64,000 nt of DNA from Lonepinella sp051851555. Lineage in GTDB: Bacteria > Pseudomonadota > Gammaproteobacteria > Enterobacterales > Pasteurellaceae. The position numbers and the translations under genes were made by a program. Positions 16,997 through 25,649 of this stretch are shown in pieces (the first letter of the stretch is position 1; each line of letters starts with the position of its first letter). The notes under the pieces are model-generated. The model saw nothing but the letters and a program-made list of their open reading frames with translations, searched no databases and was not told the DNA's origin. Location: the NCBI RefSeq assembly GCF_051851555.1, contig NZ_JBPDVH010000002.1, forward strand, positions 62,001 to 126,000, given 5' to 3'.

Positions 16997-18394
16997 ATGA
17001 CAACATATCGTATTGAAAAAGACACAATGGGCGAAGTGCAAGTACCTGCGGATAAATACTGGGCAGCACAAACTGAACGCTCTCGCAATAATTTTAAAAT
17101 CGGGCCTGAAGCCTCTATGCCACATGAAATTATTGAAGCCTTTGGTTATTTGAAAAAAGCAGCAGCCTTTGCTAACCATGATTTAGGCGTGTTACCTGTT
17201 GATAAACGTGACTTAATTGCACAGGCTTGTGATGAAATTTTAGCCCGTAAATTAGATGACCAATTCCCACTTGTCATCTGGCAAACCGGTTCTGGTACGC
17301 AATCTAATATGAACTTAAACGAAGTGATTGCGAACCGTGCGCATGTGTTACATGGCGGTAAATTAGGCGAAAAATCTTATATTCACCCAAATGACGATGT
17401 GAATAAATCCCAATCTTCCAACGACACCTACCCAACTGCCATGCATATTGCGGCGTACAAAAAAGTCGTGGAACATACTATTCCAGCGGTAGAACGTTTA
17501 CAAAAAACCTTAGCTAAAAAAGCGGAAGAATTTAAAGATGTGGTGAAAATCGGCCGTACTCACTTGATGGACGCTACTCCTCTAACATTAGGTCAAGAAT
17601 TTAGTGGCTATGCCGCACAACTTTCTTTTGGTTTAAAAGCCCTTAAAAATACCTTACCGCATTTAGGTCAATTGGCTTTAGGTGGTACAGCAGTGGGTAC
17701 TGGCTTAAATACGCCAAAAGGCTATGATGTGAAAGTGGCAGAATATATTGCAAAATTCACCGCACTTCCATTTATTACCGCTGACAATAAATTTGAGGCT
17801 TTAGCGACGCATGATGCCGTGGTAGAAACCCATGGTGCATTAAAACAATTAGCCATGTCATTGTTCAAAATTGCTCAAGATGTGCGTTTATTGGCATCGG
17901 GTCCACGTTCAGGTATCGGCGAAATCTTGATTCCTGAAAACGAACCCGGTTCTTCTATTATGCCAGGTAAAGTCAACCCAACTCAATGCGAAGCCTTAAC
18001 CATGGTGTGTGCTCAAGTGTTAGGCAACGACACAACCATTTCTTTTGCGGGCAGCCAAGGGCATTTTGAATTAAACGTGTTCAAACCAGTAATGGCGTAT
18101 AACTTCTTGCAATCTGCACAATTATTAGCTGATGCTTGCATTTCGTTTGATGAACATTGTGCGAGCGGTATTCAGCCAAATCACCCTCGCATTAAACAAT
18201 TGTTAGAACAATCTTTAATGTTGGTGACGGCCTTAAATACCCACATTGGCTATGAAAATGCAGCGAAAATCGCCAAAACGGCTCACAAAAATGGCACCAC
18301 ATTACGTGAAGAGGCCATTAACCTTGGATTAGTGGCTGCGGACGATTTTGATAAATGGGTGCGTCCAGAAGATATGGTCGGTTCATTAAAATAA
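16997..18394 (+). CDS. fumC: Class II fumarate hydratase
   Basis: Iron-independent fumarase converting fumarate and malate. 465 residues from ATG 16997 (ribosome site AAAAGGTG; a GTG three codons earlier is not favoured). The superfamily signature GSSIMPGKVNPTQ, the substrate residues in TGSGTQSNMN and SSNDTYPTAMH, and the catalytic His in GRTHLMDATPLTLGQE are all present. Monocistronic, with a strong terminator behind it. An uptake word lies inside (near 17760). Confidence 0.98.
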   Translation: MTTYRIEKDTMGEVQVPADKYWAAQTERSRNNFKIGPEASMPHEIIEAFGYLKKAAAFANHDLGVLPVDKRDLIAQACDEILARKLDDQFPLVIWQTGSGTQSNMNLNEVIANRAHVLHGGKLGEKSYIHPNDDVNKSQSSNDTYPTAMHIAAYKKVVEHTIPAVERLQKTLAKKAEEFKDVVKIGRTHLMDATPLTLGQEFSGYAAQLSFGLKALKNTLPHLGQLALGGTAVGTGLNTPKGYDVKVAEYIAKFTALPFITADNKFEALATHDAVVETHGALKQLAMSLFKIAQDVRLLASGPRSGIGEILIPENEPGSSIMPGKVNPTQCEALTMVCAQVLGNDTTISFAGSQGHFELNVFKPVMAYNFLQSAQLLADACISFDEHCASGIQPNHPRIKQLLEQSLMLVTALNTHIGYENAAKIAKTAHKNGTTLREEAINLGLVAADDFDKWVRPEDMVGSLK

Positions 18395-18415
18395 TTTAAT
18401 CCACCAAAACTTGAT

Positions 18416-18443
18416 ACGGCTCAATTTTTTGAGCCGTTTTTTA
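18416..18443 (+). terminator. fumC intrinsic terminator
   Basis: CGGCTCAA and TTGAGCCG pair around a short T loop and are followed by TTTTTTATT. Confidence 0.9.
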
Positions 18444-18505
18444 TTGCGTCATGCCATAAAATACCCTAGTATAAAACTCAACTATTATTTAACAGGGAAT
18501 TGACC

Positions 18506-19366
18506 ATGAAAAATGAACTTATCTGCTATAAACGCATGCCAGTATGGAACAAAAATAGCTTACCGCAAATGTTCCAAGAAAAGCACAACACCAAAGTCGA
18601 CACATGGGGAAAATTAACCGTGCTGAAAGGCCAACTGAAATTCTATGTGTTAGATGAAAACGGCACGGAATTAAGCCAACATATTTTCACACCGGAAAGC
18701 GAGATTCCGTTAGTGGAACCGCAAGTTTGGCATAAAGTCGAGGCCCTATCTGATGATTTAGAATGTTTCCTTGAATTTCATTGCAAAAAAGAAGATTACT
18801 TCAGCAAAAAATACAATATGACCCCTACTCACTCCGAAGTCAAAGCGGCAGTTGAACAAATTCAGCCATGCAAAGTGTTAGACTTAGGTTGCGGACAGGG
18901 TCGAAATTCACTGTTCTTAAGTTTACTTGGCTATGATGTGACGTCTTGGGATCACAATGAAACCAGTTTGGCTTTTTTAAATGAAACCAAAACTAAAGAA
19001 AATCTGCCGATTTCCACCGCAGTTTATGACATTAACTCGGCCAATATTCAAGAAAATTATGATTTTATCCTTTCAACCGTGGTATTTATGTTCCTTAATC
19101 GTGAGGCTGTGCCAGCGATTATTGAAAATATGCAAAGCCACACCAACGCTGGCGGTTATAATTTAATCGTTGCGGCCATGGACACTGCCGATTATCCTTG
19201 CCCTGTGCCATTTTCTTTCACCTTTAAAGAAAATGAATTGCACCATTATTATGCGGACTGGGAATTATTAAAATATAACGAAGAATTGGGTGAATTGCAC
19301 AAAACCGATGCCAATGGCAATCGGATTAAAATGAAATTTGTTACCATGTTGGCGAAGAAAAAATAA
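18506..19366 (+). CDS. tehB: TehB, SAM-dependent tellurite/oxidant-resistance methyltransferase
   Basis: 286 residues. The N-terminal about 95 residues form the cupin-like TehB domain (MPVWNKNSLP, HIFTPESEIPLVEPQVWHKVE), found in the long Haemophilus-type TehB; the remainder is a Rossmann methyltransferase with motif I VLDLGCGQGRNS at 124-135 and FILSTVVFMFL as motif IV. Known homologues methylate tellurite-type oxyanions and help oxidative stress resistance. ATG 18506 follows AGGGAATTGACC; an upstream TTG is less likely. The stop overlaps the next gene by one base. Confidence 0.93.
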   Translation: MKNELICYKRMPVWNKNSLPQMFQEKHNTKVDTWGKLTVLKGQLKFYVLDENGTELSQHIFTPESEIPLVEPQVWHKVEALSDDLECFLEFHCKKEDYFSKKYNMTPTHSEVKAAVEQIQPCKVLDLGCGQGRNSLFLSLLGYDVTSWDHNETSLAFLNETKTKENLPISTAVYDINSANIQENYDFILSTVVFMFLNREAVPAIIENMQSHTNAGGYNLIVAAMDTADYPCPVPFSFTFKENELHHYYADWELLKYNEELGELHKTDANGNRIKMKFVTMLAKKK

Positions 19367-19704
19367 TGCACGTTTATGGTTTATTAGTGGATGATCAAAC
19401 TCGCTGTGAGCATTATCACAGCGAGGTAGATATTATTGCCATTCAATTCAAATGTTGTGGAAAATTTTATCCTTGCTACCAATGCCATAATGCGTGCGAA
19501 AATCACCCCATTGAACGTTGGCAACCTAACGAATTTGAGCAACAAGCGATTTTATGTGGTCATTGCCAACGCACGTTGTCAATTCAACAATATATGCAAG
19601 TCACCCATTGCCCTTATTGCCAAGCACAATTTAATGCAGGGTGTAAAAAGCATTATGGGATTTATTTTGAGATAGAGAACCCCATTTCATCTTTATCAAT
19701 CTAA
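19366..19704 (+). CDS. CHY-type zinc-finger protein
   Basis: 112 residues with a dense pattern of zinc ligands: C14-x-H16-x-H18, C30-C31, C37-x2-C40, C44-x2-H47, C64-x2-C67, C82-x2-C85, and C93-x2-H96. This fits the CHY zinc-finger family (Hot13 and RCHY1 N-terminal domain); bacterial function is unknown. It is translationally coupled to tehB by the TAATG overlap, suggesting a shared role in metal or oxidant stress. Confidence 0.82.
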   Translation: MHVYGLLVDDQTRCEHYHSEVDIIAIQFKCCGKFYPCYQCHNACENHPIERWQPNEFEQQAILCGHCQRTLSIQQYMQVTHCPYCQAQFNAGCKKHYGIYFEIENPISSLSI

Positions 19705-19782
19705 GCCGCCTTTCCAAAACGCTCAATAAATATTCGATTCTTATATCAAATAGAAGAATATTCTATTATGAATTTTCATTTT

Positions 19783-19825
19783 TGTGACTTATCTCACAGA
19801 ATTGAATCCATAAAACCGTTATGAT
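19783..19825 (+). promoter_or_regulatory. CRP-dependent class II promoter of afuA
   Basis: TGTGA-CTTATC-TCACA at 19783-19798 is a perfect CRP core. The -10 TATGAT is at 19820-19825, placing the inferred start near 19832, 41.5 bases from the CRP centre, the standard class II spacing. Confidence 0.8.
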
Positions 19826-19868
19826 ATGCGAGTATTTTAACATGACATTCAACAAAATGAGGTATTCT

Positions 19869-20909
19869 ATGAAATTCAATAAAATTTCTTTTGCCATTTC
19901 CACCGCACTCTTAGGTGCAGGTTTAATGCTATCAACACAAGTTCTCGCCAAAGGTCGCTTAGTAGTTTATTGTAGCGCCACCAATGAAATGTGCGAAACC
20001 GAAACCCAAGCCTTTGGGGAAAAATATGGTGTCAAAACCGCCTTTATTCGTAACGGTTCTGGTTCCACGTTTGCTAAAGTAGAGGCAGAAAAAAACAATC
20101 CGCAAGCTGACGTGTGGTATGGTGGTACATTTGACCCACAAGCCCAAGCGGCAGATATGGGTTTAATACAACCTTATGAATCCAAACACATTAAAGAAAT
20201 CGTAGAAAAATTCCAAGATCCAGGTAAAGTCAAGGGACATTATGTGTCTGCTGTGTATATGGGGATTTTGGGGTTTGGGGTCAACACTGAACGCTTAGAA
20301 AAATTAGGCATTAAAGAAGTGCCAAAATGCTGGAAAGATTTAACCGATCCACGCTTAAAAGGCGAAATCCAAATCGCTGACCCGCAAAGCTCCGGTACCG
20401 CTTACACCGCCATTGCGACTTTCGTACAACTTTGGGGCGAACAAGGTGCGTTTGATTACTTCAAACAATTACACCCGAATATTTCACAATACACTAAATC
20501 CGGTATCACGCCGTCTAACAGTGCGGCACGTGGTGAGGCCACGGTGGGTATCGGTTTCTTACATGACTATGCGTTACAAGTACAACAAGGTGCCAAAATC
20601 CAAATGGTCGTTCCTTGCGAGGGAACAGGCTATGAATTGGGCGGTTTAAGTATTATCAAAGGCGCAAGAAACCTTGATAATGCGAAATTGTTCGTGGATT
20701 GGGCCTTATCCAAAGAGGGTCAAGAGTTGGCATGGAAAAAAGGCAACAGCCTACAAATCTTAACCAACACCACCGCTGAACAATCCCCTGTGGCATTCGA
20801 TCCAACCAAATTAAACTTAATCAATTATGATTTTGAAAAATATGGCGACAGTGCCGAACGTAAACGCTTGATTGAGAAATGGGTTCAGGAAGTGAAATTA
20901 GCGAAATAA
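19869..20909 (+). CDS. afuA: Periplasmic substrate-binding protein AfuA, copy 1
   Basis: 346 residues. A signal peptide (MKFNKISFAISTALLGAGLM ... VLA) precedes the mature GRLVVYCSATNEMCETE. It is a type II periplasmic binding protein of the FbpA/AfuA group. AfuABC was first named as a ferric uptake system, but in Actinobacillus pleuropneumoniae AfuA binds hexose phosphates. Conserved blocks: DVWYGGTFDPQAQAA, WKDLTDPRLKGEIQIADPQ, VVPCEGTGYELGGLS. Start chosen at ATG 19869 after GAGG; upstream in-frame ATGs lie in the promoter. A paralogue follows directly. Confidence 0.9.
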   Translation: MKFNKISFAISTALLGAGLMLSTQVLAKGRLVVYCSATNEMCETETQAFGEKYGVKTAFIRNGSGSTFAKVEAEKNNPQADVWYGGTFDPQAQAADMGLIQPYESKHIKEIVEKFQDPGKVKGHYVSAVYMGILGFGVNTERLEKLGIKEVPKCWKDLTDPRLKGEIQIADPQSSGTAYTAIATFVQLWGEQGAFDYFKQLHPNISQYTKSGITPSNSAARGEATVGIGFLHDYALQVQQGAKIQMVVPCEGTGYELGGLSIIKGARNLDNAKLFVDWALSKEGQELAWKKGNSLQILTNTTAEQSPVAFDPTKLNLINYDFEKYGDSAERKRLIEKWVQEVKLAK

Positions 20910-20929
20910 TTTCTCGTTAAAAGTATTCT

Positions 20930-20951
20930 CAGGGCGTATTTGTACGCCCTG
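20930..20951 (+). terminator. Hairpin between the two afuA genes, possible attenuator
   Basis: CAGGGCGTA-TTTG-TACGCCCTG is a perfect 9-bp stem, but followed only by ATGTTTATT. It may weaken read-through or protect the first message's 3' end. Confidence 0.6.
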
Positions 20952-20988
20952 ATGTTTATTAACACATTAATAATGAAAGGAAAATCTG

Positions 20989-22026
20989 ATGAAAATATCT
21001 AAAATTGCTGTTTCACTCTCTACTTTTTTATTAGGTAGCGTAGCATTAAGCCAAAATGCAATAGCAGATAATGGGCGTTTAGTGGTGTATTGTTCCGCTC
21101 AAAATACCATGTGTGAACAAGAAACCTTGGCATTTGAAAAGAAAACAGGGATTAAAACCAGTTTTATTCGTGGCGGCACAGGCAGTATTTTAGCCAAAAT
21201 TGATGCAGAAAAAGCCAATCCTCAAGGCGATGTTTGGTATGGTGGAACGCTAGATCCGCACTCTCAAGCGGGTGAAATGGGCTTATTGGTTCAATATAAA
21301 TCCCCTAATTTGCAATTTATTCCTGATGAATTAAAAGATCCCGCTAAAGTAAAAGGTAATTATACATCAGCGATTTATTTAGGTATTTTAGGCTTTGGTG
21401 TGAATACAGAACGCCTTGCCAAACTCGGTATTCCTGTACCAAAATGCTGGAAAGATTTAACCGATCCACGTTTGAAAAATGAAATTCAAGCGGCCGATCC
21501 ACAAAGTTCAGGAACAGCTTACACCGCCCTAGCCACCTTTGTACAACTATGGGGCGAAGATCAGGCTTTCCAATATTTGAAAGATTTACATAAAAATGTA
21601 TCGCAATATACCAAATCAGGCAACACTGCTACTCGCAACACCGCTCGTGGTGAGGCCGCTATTGGTGTAGGGTTCTTACACGAACATTCTATTGAGAAAG
21701 AAAAAGGCGCACCTGTTGAATTGGTCGTTCCTTGCGAGGGAACTGGCTATGAAATTGGCGGCGTAAGCGTGATTAAAGGTGCAAGAAACCTTGAAAATGC
21801 GAAAAAATTTGTGGACTGGGCATTATCTGCCGAGGCACAAGAACTCTCTTGGCAAAAAGGTGAAACGCATCAAATTTTAACCAATAACCAAGCCAAACAA
21901 TCACCTTATTCTTTAGATTTCAAATCTATTAATTTAATTAATTATGATTTTGATAAATATGGTGCAAGCGATTTACGTAAACGTTTGATTACAAAATGGG
22001 TGGATGAAGTGAAATTGGCGAAGTGA
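20989..22026 (+). CDS. Periplasmic substrate-binding protein AfuA, copy 2
   Basis: 345 residues, clearly a tandem paralogue of the preceding afuA: DVWYGGTLDPHSQAGEMG, WKDLTDPRLKNEIQAADPQ, VVPCEGTGYEIGGVS and a shared KWVDEVKLAK ending. The signal peptide (MKISKIAVSLSTFLLGSVAL ... AIA) has diverged more than the mature part. Having two binding proteins for one permease suggests two ligands or affinities. It has a good ribosome site (AAAGGAAAATCTG) and no own CRP site that I can see, so it probably depends on read-through from copy 1. Confidence 0.88.
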   Translation: MKISKIAVSLSTFLLGSVALSQNAIADNGRLVVYCSAQNTMCEQETLAFEKKTGIKTSFIRGGTGSILAKIDAEKANPQGDVWYGGTLDPHSQAGEMGLLVQYKSPNLQFIPDELKDPAKVKGNYTSAIYLGILGFGVNTERLAKLGIPVPKCWKDLTDPRLKNEIQAADPQSSGTAYTALATFVQLWGEDQAFQYLKDLHKNVSQYTKSGNTATRNTARGEAAIGVGFLHEHSIEKEKGAPVELVVPCEGTGYEIGGVSVIKGARNLENAKKFVDWALSAEAQELSWQKGETHQILTNNQAKQSPYSLDFKSINLINYDFDKYGASDLRKRLITKWVDEVKLAK

Positions 22027-22107
22027 TAAAACTTGCTGCAAAAACACCGCAGTTTTGAATTAGGGCTAAGTTTGAGTGGACTTAACCTTGTTTTATTTTT
22101 AACTAAA

Positions 22108-22141
22108 TATGTCCAGTTTTTTACATAAAAAACTGGACATA
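22108..22141. repeat. Perfect 15-bp inverted repeat in the afuA-afuB spacer
   Basis: TATGTCCAGTTTTTT and its exact complement flank ACAT. It could be a terminator for the upstream afuA genes or the end of a degenerate mobile element. The 424-base spacer 22027-22450 holds no complete gene; a short frame near 22185-22258 (reading QFIHLSPKQKKRLAHLIKK) might be a transposase scrap. Confidence 0.75.
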
Positions 22142-22307
22142 GAACAACTCCCCCCAATATAAACTTTCAAAATAAAAGAAAGATATTCTTCCAGTAATCA
22201 ATTCATTCATCTTTCACCAAAGCAAAAAAAACGATTAGCCCACCTGATTAAAAAGTAATAATTTCAAGTAGATTATTTCCTCAAACAATTCTCCAATCTA
22301 CAAAATT

Positions 22308-22350
22308 TGTGATCATCATCACAGAATTACATTTAGAAATATAGTATTAT
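22308..22350 (+). promoter_or_regulatory. CRP-dependent class II promoter of afuBC
   Basis: TGTGA-TCATCA-TCACA at 22308-22323 is a perfect CRP core; -10 TATTAT at 22345-22350 gives an inferred start near 22357, again 41.5 bases from the CRP centre. Confidence 0.8.
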
Positions 22351-22450
22351 CCAACTGTTTTTTTCACATTGAATTAAGCGAGTTATGTCGTGCTATACGG
22401 CAACATCATACAAATTGAATGATGTATCTCATACAAAAAATGGAGATAAT

Positions 22451-24508
22451 ATGTATTCCGCAAAAACACCTTTTACACAAACAACCCCATTTTGGTTGTT
22501 GCTTTCTTTAATCGCCTTTCTGGTGTTACCATCACAAGCCTTGGATTATGGCTTGTTAGAAAGTACCGCCGATGAATTTTATGATGCCATGGGTTGGTCA
22601 TCTGTTAATTTGACGATATTATGGTTTTTACCATTAATCGGCTTTTTGATTATTCCAAAATTAAATTTATCCACTGAAAAACAAGCCAAAGCCGAACTAG
22701 GTTTAGTCGCATTTAACTTTTTATTTTTGTTTATCACGGCGATGATTTACAAAGTTTCCATGGGCTATTCAGTGCTGATTTTAATTTGCACACTGTCAGC
22801 GTTAGCCACCTTTGCTCTTGCCAAACTTAAAGTCATGCAAGGCGATAAATTTATTATCGGCTCAATTTTGACAATTGTCCTATTGATTTTCTTCTTTATT
22901 GTCTATCCAACGGTCGCCATTTTTATTTCGATGTTTTATGACGGCGATACCTTTGCACCGCAACAAGTGTTACGCATTTTAGGGCAAAGTTACATTGTTC
23001 GGGTGATTACCAATTCTTTGGCGTTATCCACATTTGTGGGCTTGATTTCCACGATTTTTGGTTTGGCATTTGCCCTTTATACCACAAGAATTGCCAGACG
23101 AACCGCCTTTATTGGTAAAATTTTCTCCATTTTGCCGATTGTGACACCGCCGTTTGTAGTCGGTCTTGGGGTAACCTTGATGCTAGGACGTTCAGGTTAT
23201 GTGACGGAATTTTTAAGTGACTATTTGGGTTTCACCGATCATAACTGGCTTTATGGCTTTAACGGCATTGCATTGGCTCAGATTTTAGCCTTTACGCCGA
23301 TGTCCTTTATGTTATTAGATGGGGCGTTGAAATCTATTCATCCGTCCATTGAAGAAGCGTCTTATACCTTGCGAGCTAATCGCTATCAAACGTTCTATAA
23401 CATTATTTTCCCACTGCTCCGCCCTGCTTTAGCAAACTCGTTTTTGATTGTGTTTATTCAATCTTTGGCGGATTTTAGTAATCCGTTGGTGCTGGGTGGT
23501 AGCTTTGACGTGATTGCGACCCAAATTTATTTCTACATTGCAGGATCACAATTAGATTATGCGTCTGCGAGTACCTTGGGTTCAATGTTATTAATCTTCT
23601 CTTTGCTGATTTTCGTGGTGCAATATATTTGGATCGGTAATCGTTCCTATGTCACCGTATCAGGCAAATCTTATCGTGGCGACGTGCAAGAATTACCAAA
23701 TGGCTTGAAATGGACAATCGTAGCGATATTAGCGTTCTGGATTGTGTTTAACTTGGCGTTATACGGCAGTATTTTCTACGGCAGTTTCACTGTCAACTGG
23801 GGGGTAGATTACACCTTAACCACGAGAAACTATGCCTTATTATTCGGGCAAGGATTAAGCGATGGGGCATGGCCTTCACTACTTAATACCATGTTCTATG
23901 CTGGTATTGCAGCACCTTTAACCGCACTTTTCGGTTTACTGATTGCTTATGTGGTGGTTCGCAAAGACTTCCAAGGCAAAAAAACGTTGGAATTTCTAAC
24001 GATGCTCTGCTTTGCCGTGCCAGGGACGGTGGCAGGGGTGTCTTATATCTTAGCCTTTAATGATGCCCCAATGTACATCACTGGCACCAGCATTATCGTG
24101 ATTATTTCCATGGTCATGCGTGATTTACCAATCGGGATGCGTGCAGCGATAGCAGGTTTAGGACAGTTAGATAAATCCCTTGATGAGGCGTCCCTTTCTT
24201 TGAAAGGCAGCTCATTCAAAACCATTTGGTATATTGTGTTTCCGTTGTTGAAACCTGCATTATTGTCCGCTCTGGTCACCAGTTTCGTGCGTGCAATGAC
24301 CACCGTAAGTGCGATTATTTTCTTAGTCACCGCCGATACTCGTGTGGCAACTGCCTATATTTTAAACCGTGTAGAGGACGGTGAATACGGCATTGCCATT
24401 GCCTATGGTTCGATTTTAATCGTGGTGATGATGGCGATTATCTTATTCTTTGACTGGATCGTGGGCGATACTCGCATTTCTCGTTCCAAAGCGAAAAAAA
24501 TGAATTAA
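22451..24508 (+). CDS. afuB: AfuB, fused two-domain ABC permease
   Basis: 685 residues, inner membrane. Two FbpB-like permease domains are joined: each carries the EAA loop that contacts the ATPase (SIHPSIEEASYTLRANRYQT near residue 313, and LDKSLDEASLSLKGSSFKT in the C-terminal half). About four extra N-terminal membrane segments precede the first domain. ATG 22451 is chosen because TGGAGATAAT precedes it; a further upstream ATG (22385) gives a hydrophilic extension. AfuC follows after 17 bases. Confidence 0.9.
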   Translation: MYSAKTPFTQTTPFWLLLSLIAFLVLPSQALDYGLLESTADEFYDAMGWSSVNLTILWFLPLIGFLIIPKLNLSTEKQAKAELGLVAFNFLFLFITAMIYKVSMGYSVLILICTLSALATFALAKLKVMQGDKFIIGSILTIVLLIFFFIVYPTVAIFISMFYDGDTFAPQQVLRILGQSYIVRVITNSLALSTFVGLISTIFGLAFALYTTRIARRTAFIGKIFSILPIVTPPFVVGLGVTLMLGRSGYVTEFLSDYLGFTDHNWLYGFNGIALAQILAFTPMSFMLLDGALKSIHPSIEEASYTLRANRYQTFYNIIFPLLRPALANSFLIVFIQSLADFSNPLVLGGSFDVIATQIYFYIAGSQLDYASASTLGSMLLIFSLLIFVVQYIWIGNRSYVTVSGKSYRGDVQELPNGLKWTIVAILAFWIVFNLALYGSIFYGSFTVNWGVDYTLTTRNYALLFGQGLSDGAWPSLLNTMFYAGIAAPLTALFGLLIAYVVVRKDFQGKKTLEFLTMLCFAVPGTVAGVSYILAFNDAPMYITGTSIIVIISMVMRDLPIGMRAAIAGLGQLDKSLDEASLSLKGSSFKTIWYIVFPLLKPALLSALVTSFVRAMTTVSAIIFLVTADTRVATAYILNRVEDGEYGIAIAYGSILIVVMMAIILFFDWIVGDTRISRSKAKKMN

Positions 24509-24525
24509 TTTTAAGGTTGTAAATT

Positions 24526-25572
24526 ATGAGTCAAGATTTCTTAGTATTAAAAAATATCACTAAAGCCTTTGGCAAAGCGATTGTTATTGATAATTTAGAT
24601 TTAACCATTAAACGTGGCACCATGGTCACGCTTTTAGGACCATCTGGTTGCGGTAAAACCACTGTGTTGCGGTTGGTGGCAGGGTTAGAAAACCCCACTT
24701 CAGGGCAAATTTTTATTGATGGCGAAGATGTGACCAAATCATCCATTCAAAATCGGGATATTTGTATTGTGTTCCAATCCTATGCGTTATTTCCGCATAT
24801 GTCGATTGGCGATAACGTGGGCTATGGCTTGCGAATGCAAGGTGTGAGCGGTGAAGAACGCAAACAGCGTGTGAAAGAGGCCTTAGAATTAGTGGATTTA
24901 GGCGGTTTTGAAGATCGCTTTGTGGATCAAATTTCAGGTGGTCAACAACAACGTGTCGCCTTGGCTCGTGCCTTGGTGTTAAAGCCGAAAGTGTTGTTAT
25001 TTGATGAGCCATTGAGTAACTTGGATGCGAATCTTCGCCGTTCAATGCGTGAAAAAATCCGTGAATTGCAACAACGTTTGGGCATTACCTCCCTTTATGT
25101 GACCCACGATCAAACCGAAGCCTTTGCGGTGTCGGATGAAGTGATCGTCATGCACAAAGGCAAAATTATGCAAAAAGCCCCAGCGAAAGAACTGTATTTA
25201 CGCCCTAATTCGTTGTTTTTAGCCAACTTTATGGGCGAAAGTAGCATTTTTGAGGGTTCGGTTTCACAAGATCAAGTGACTATTAACGGCTATCAATTCC
25301 ATTTACCGAACACGGCTCAATTTGGTTTGCCAGATGGCGAATGTTTGGTCGGTGTGCGTCCTGAGGCTATTCACTTAAAACACAGTGGCGATCCTAGCCA
25401 AAAATGCCAAATTAAAACGGCGGTATATATGGGTAACCATTGGGAAATTGTGGCGAATTGGGGCGGAAAAGATTTATTGGTGAATTGTAATCCAGAAGAT
25501 TTTGATCCTAATGCGGAAAATGCTTTTGTGTATTTGAGTGAGCATGGGGTATTTTTGTTGAGAAAAGAATAA
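24526..25572 (+). CDS. afuC: AfuC, ABC transporter ATPase
   Basis: 348 residues. Walker A GPSGCGKT at 38-45, Q-loop in VFQSYALFPHMS, signature ISGGQQQR at 136-143, Walker B VLLFDEP at 156-162, H-loop in VTHDQTEA, then a TOBE-like regulatory domain (about 240-348). Powers AfuB for uptake of the AfuA-bound ligand, probably a sugar phosphate. The FbpC/PotA-type arrangement matches the fused permease. Confidence 0.92.
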   Translation: MSQDFLVLKNITKAFGKAIVIDNLDLTIKRGTMVTLLGPSGCGKTTVLRLVAGLENPTSGQIFIDGEDVTKSSIQNRDICIVFQSYALFPHMSIGDNVGYGLRMQGVSGEERKQRVKEALELVDLGGFEDRFVDQISGGQQQRVALARALVLKPKVLLFDEPLSNLDANLRRSMREKIRELQQRLGITSLYVTHDQTEAFAVSDEVIVMHKGKIMQKAPAKELYLRPNSLFLANFMGESSIFEGSVSQDQVTINGYQFHLPNTAQFGLPDGECLVGVRPEAIHLKHSGDPSQKCQIKTAVYMGNHWEIVANWGGKDLLVNCNPEDFDPNAENAFVYLSEHGVFLLRKE

Positions 25573-25584
25573 TTGTTTGTAAAG

Positions 25585-25619
25585 GTGCGGTGAAAAATAA
25601 TGATATTTTTTAACCGCAC
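25585..25619. terminator. Hairpin of paired uptake words after afuC
   Basis: GTGCGGT at 25585 and ACCGCAC at 25613 pair across a 21-base AT-rich loop. There is no U tract after it, so it may only attenuate transcription into the nucleoside hydrolase gene. Confidence 0.4.
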
Positions 25620-25649
25620 TTGAGAGAACTACCCTAAAAAGGAAAAATT

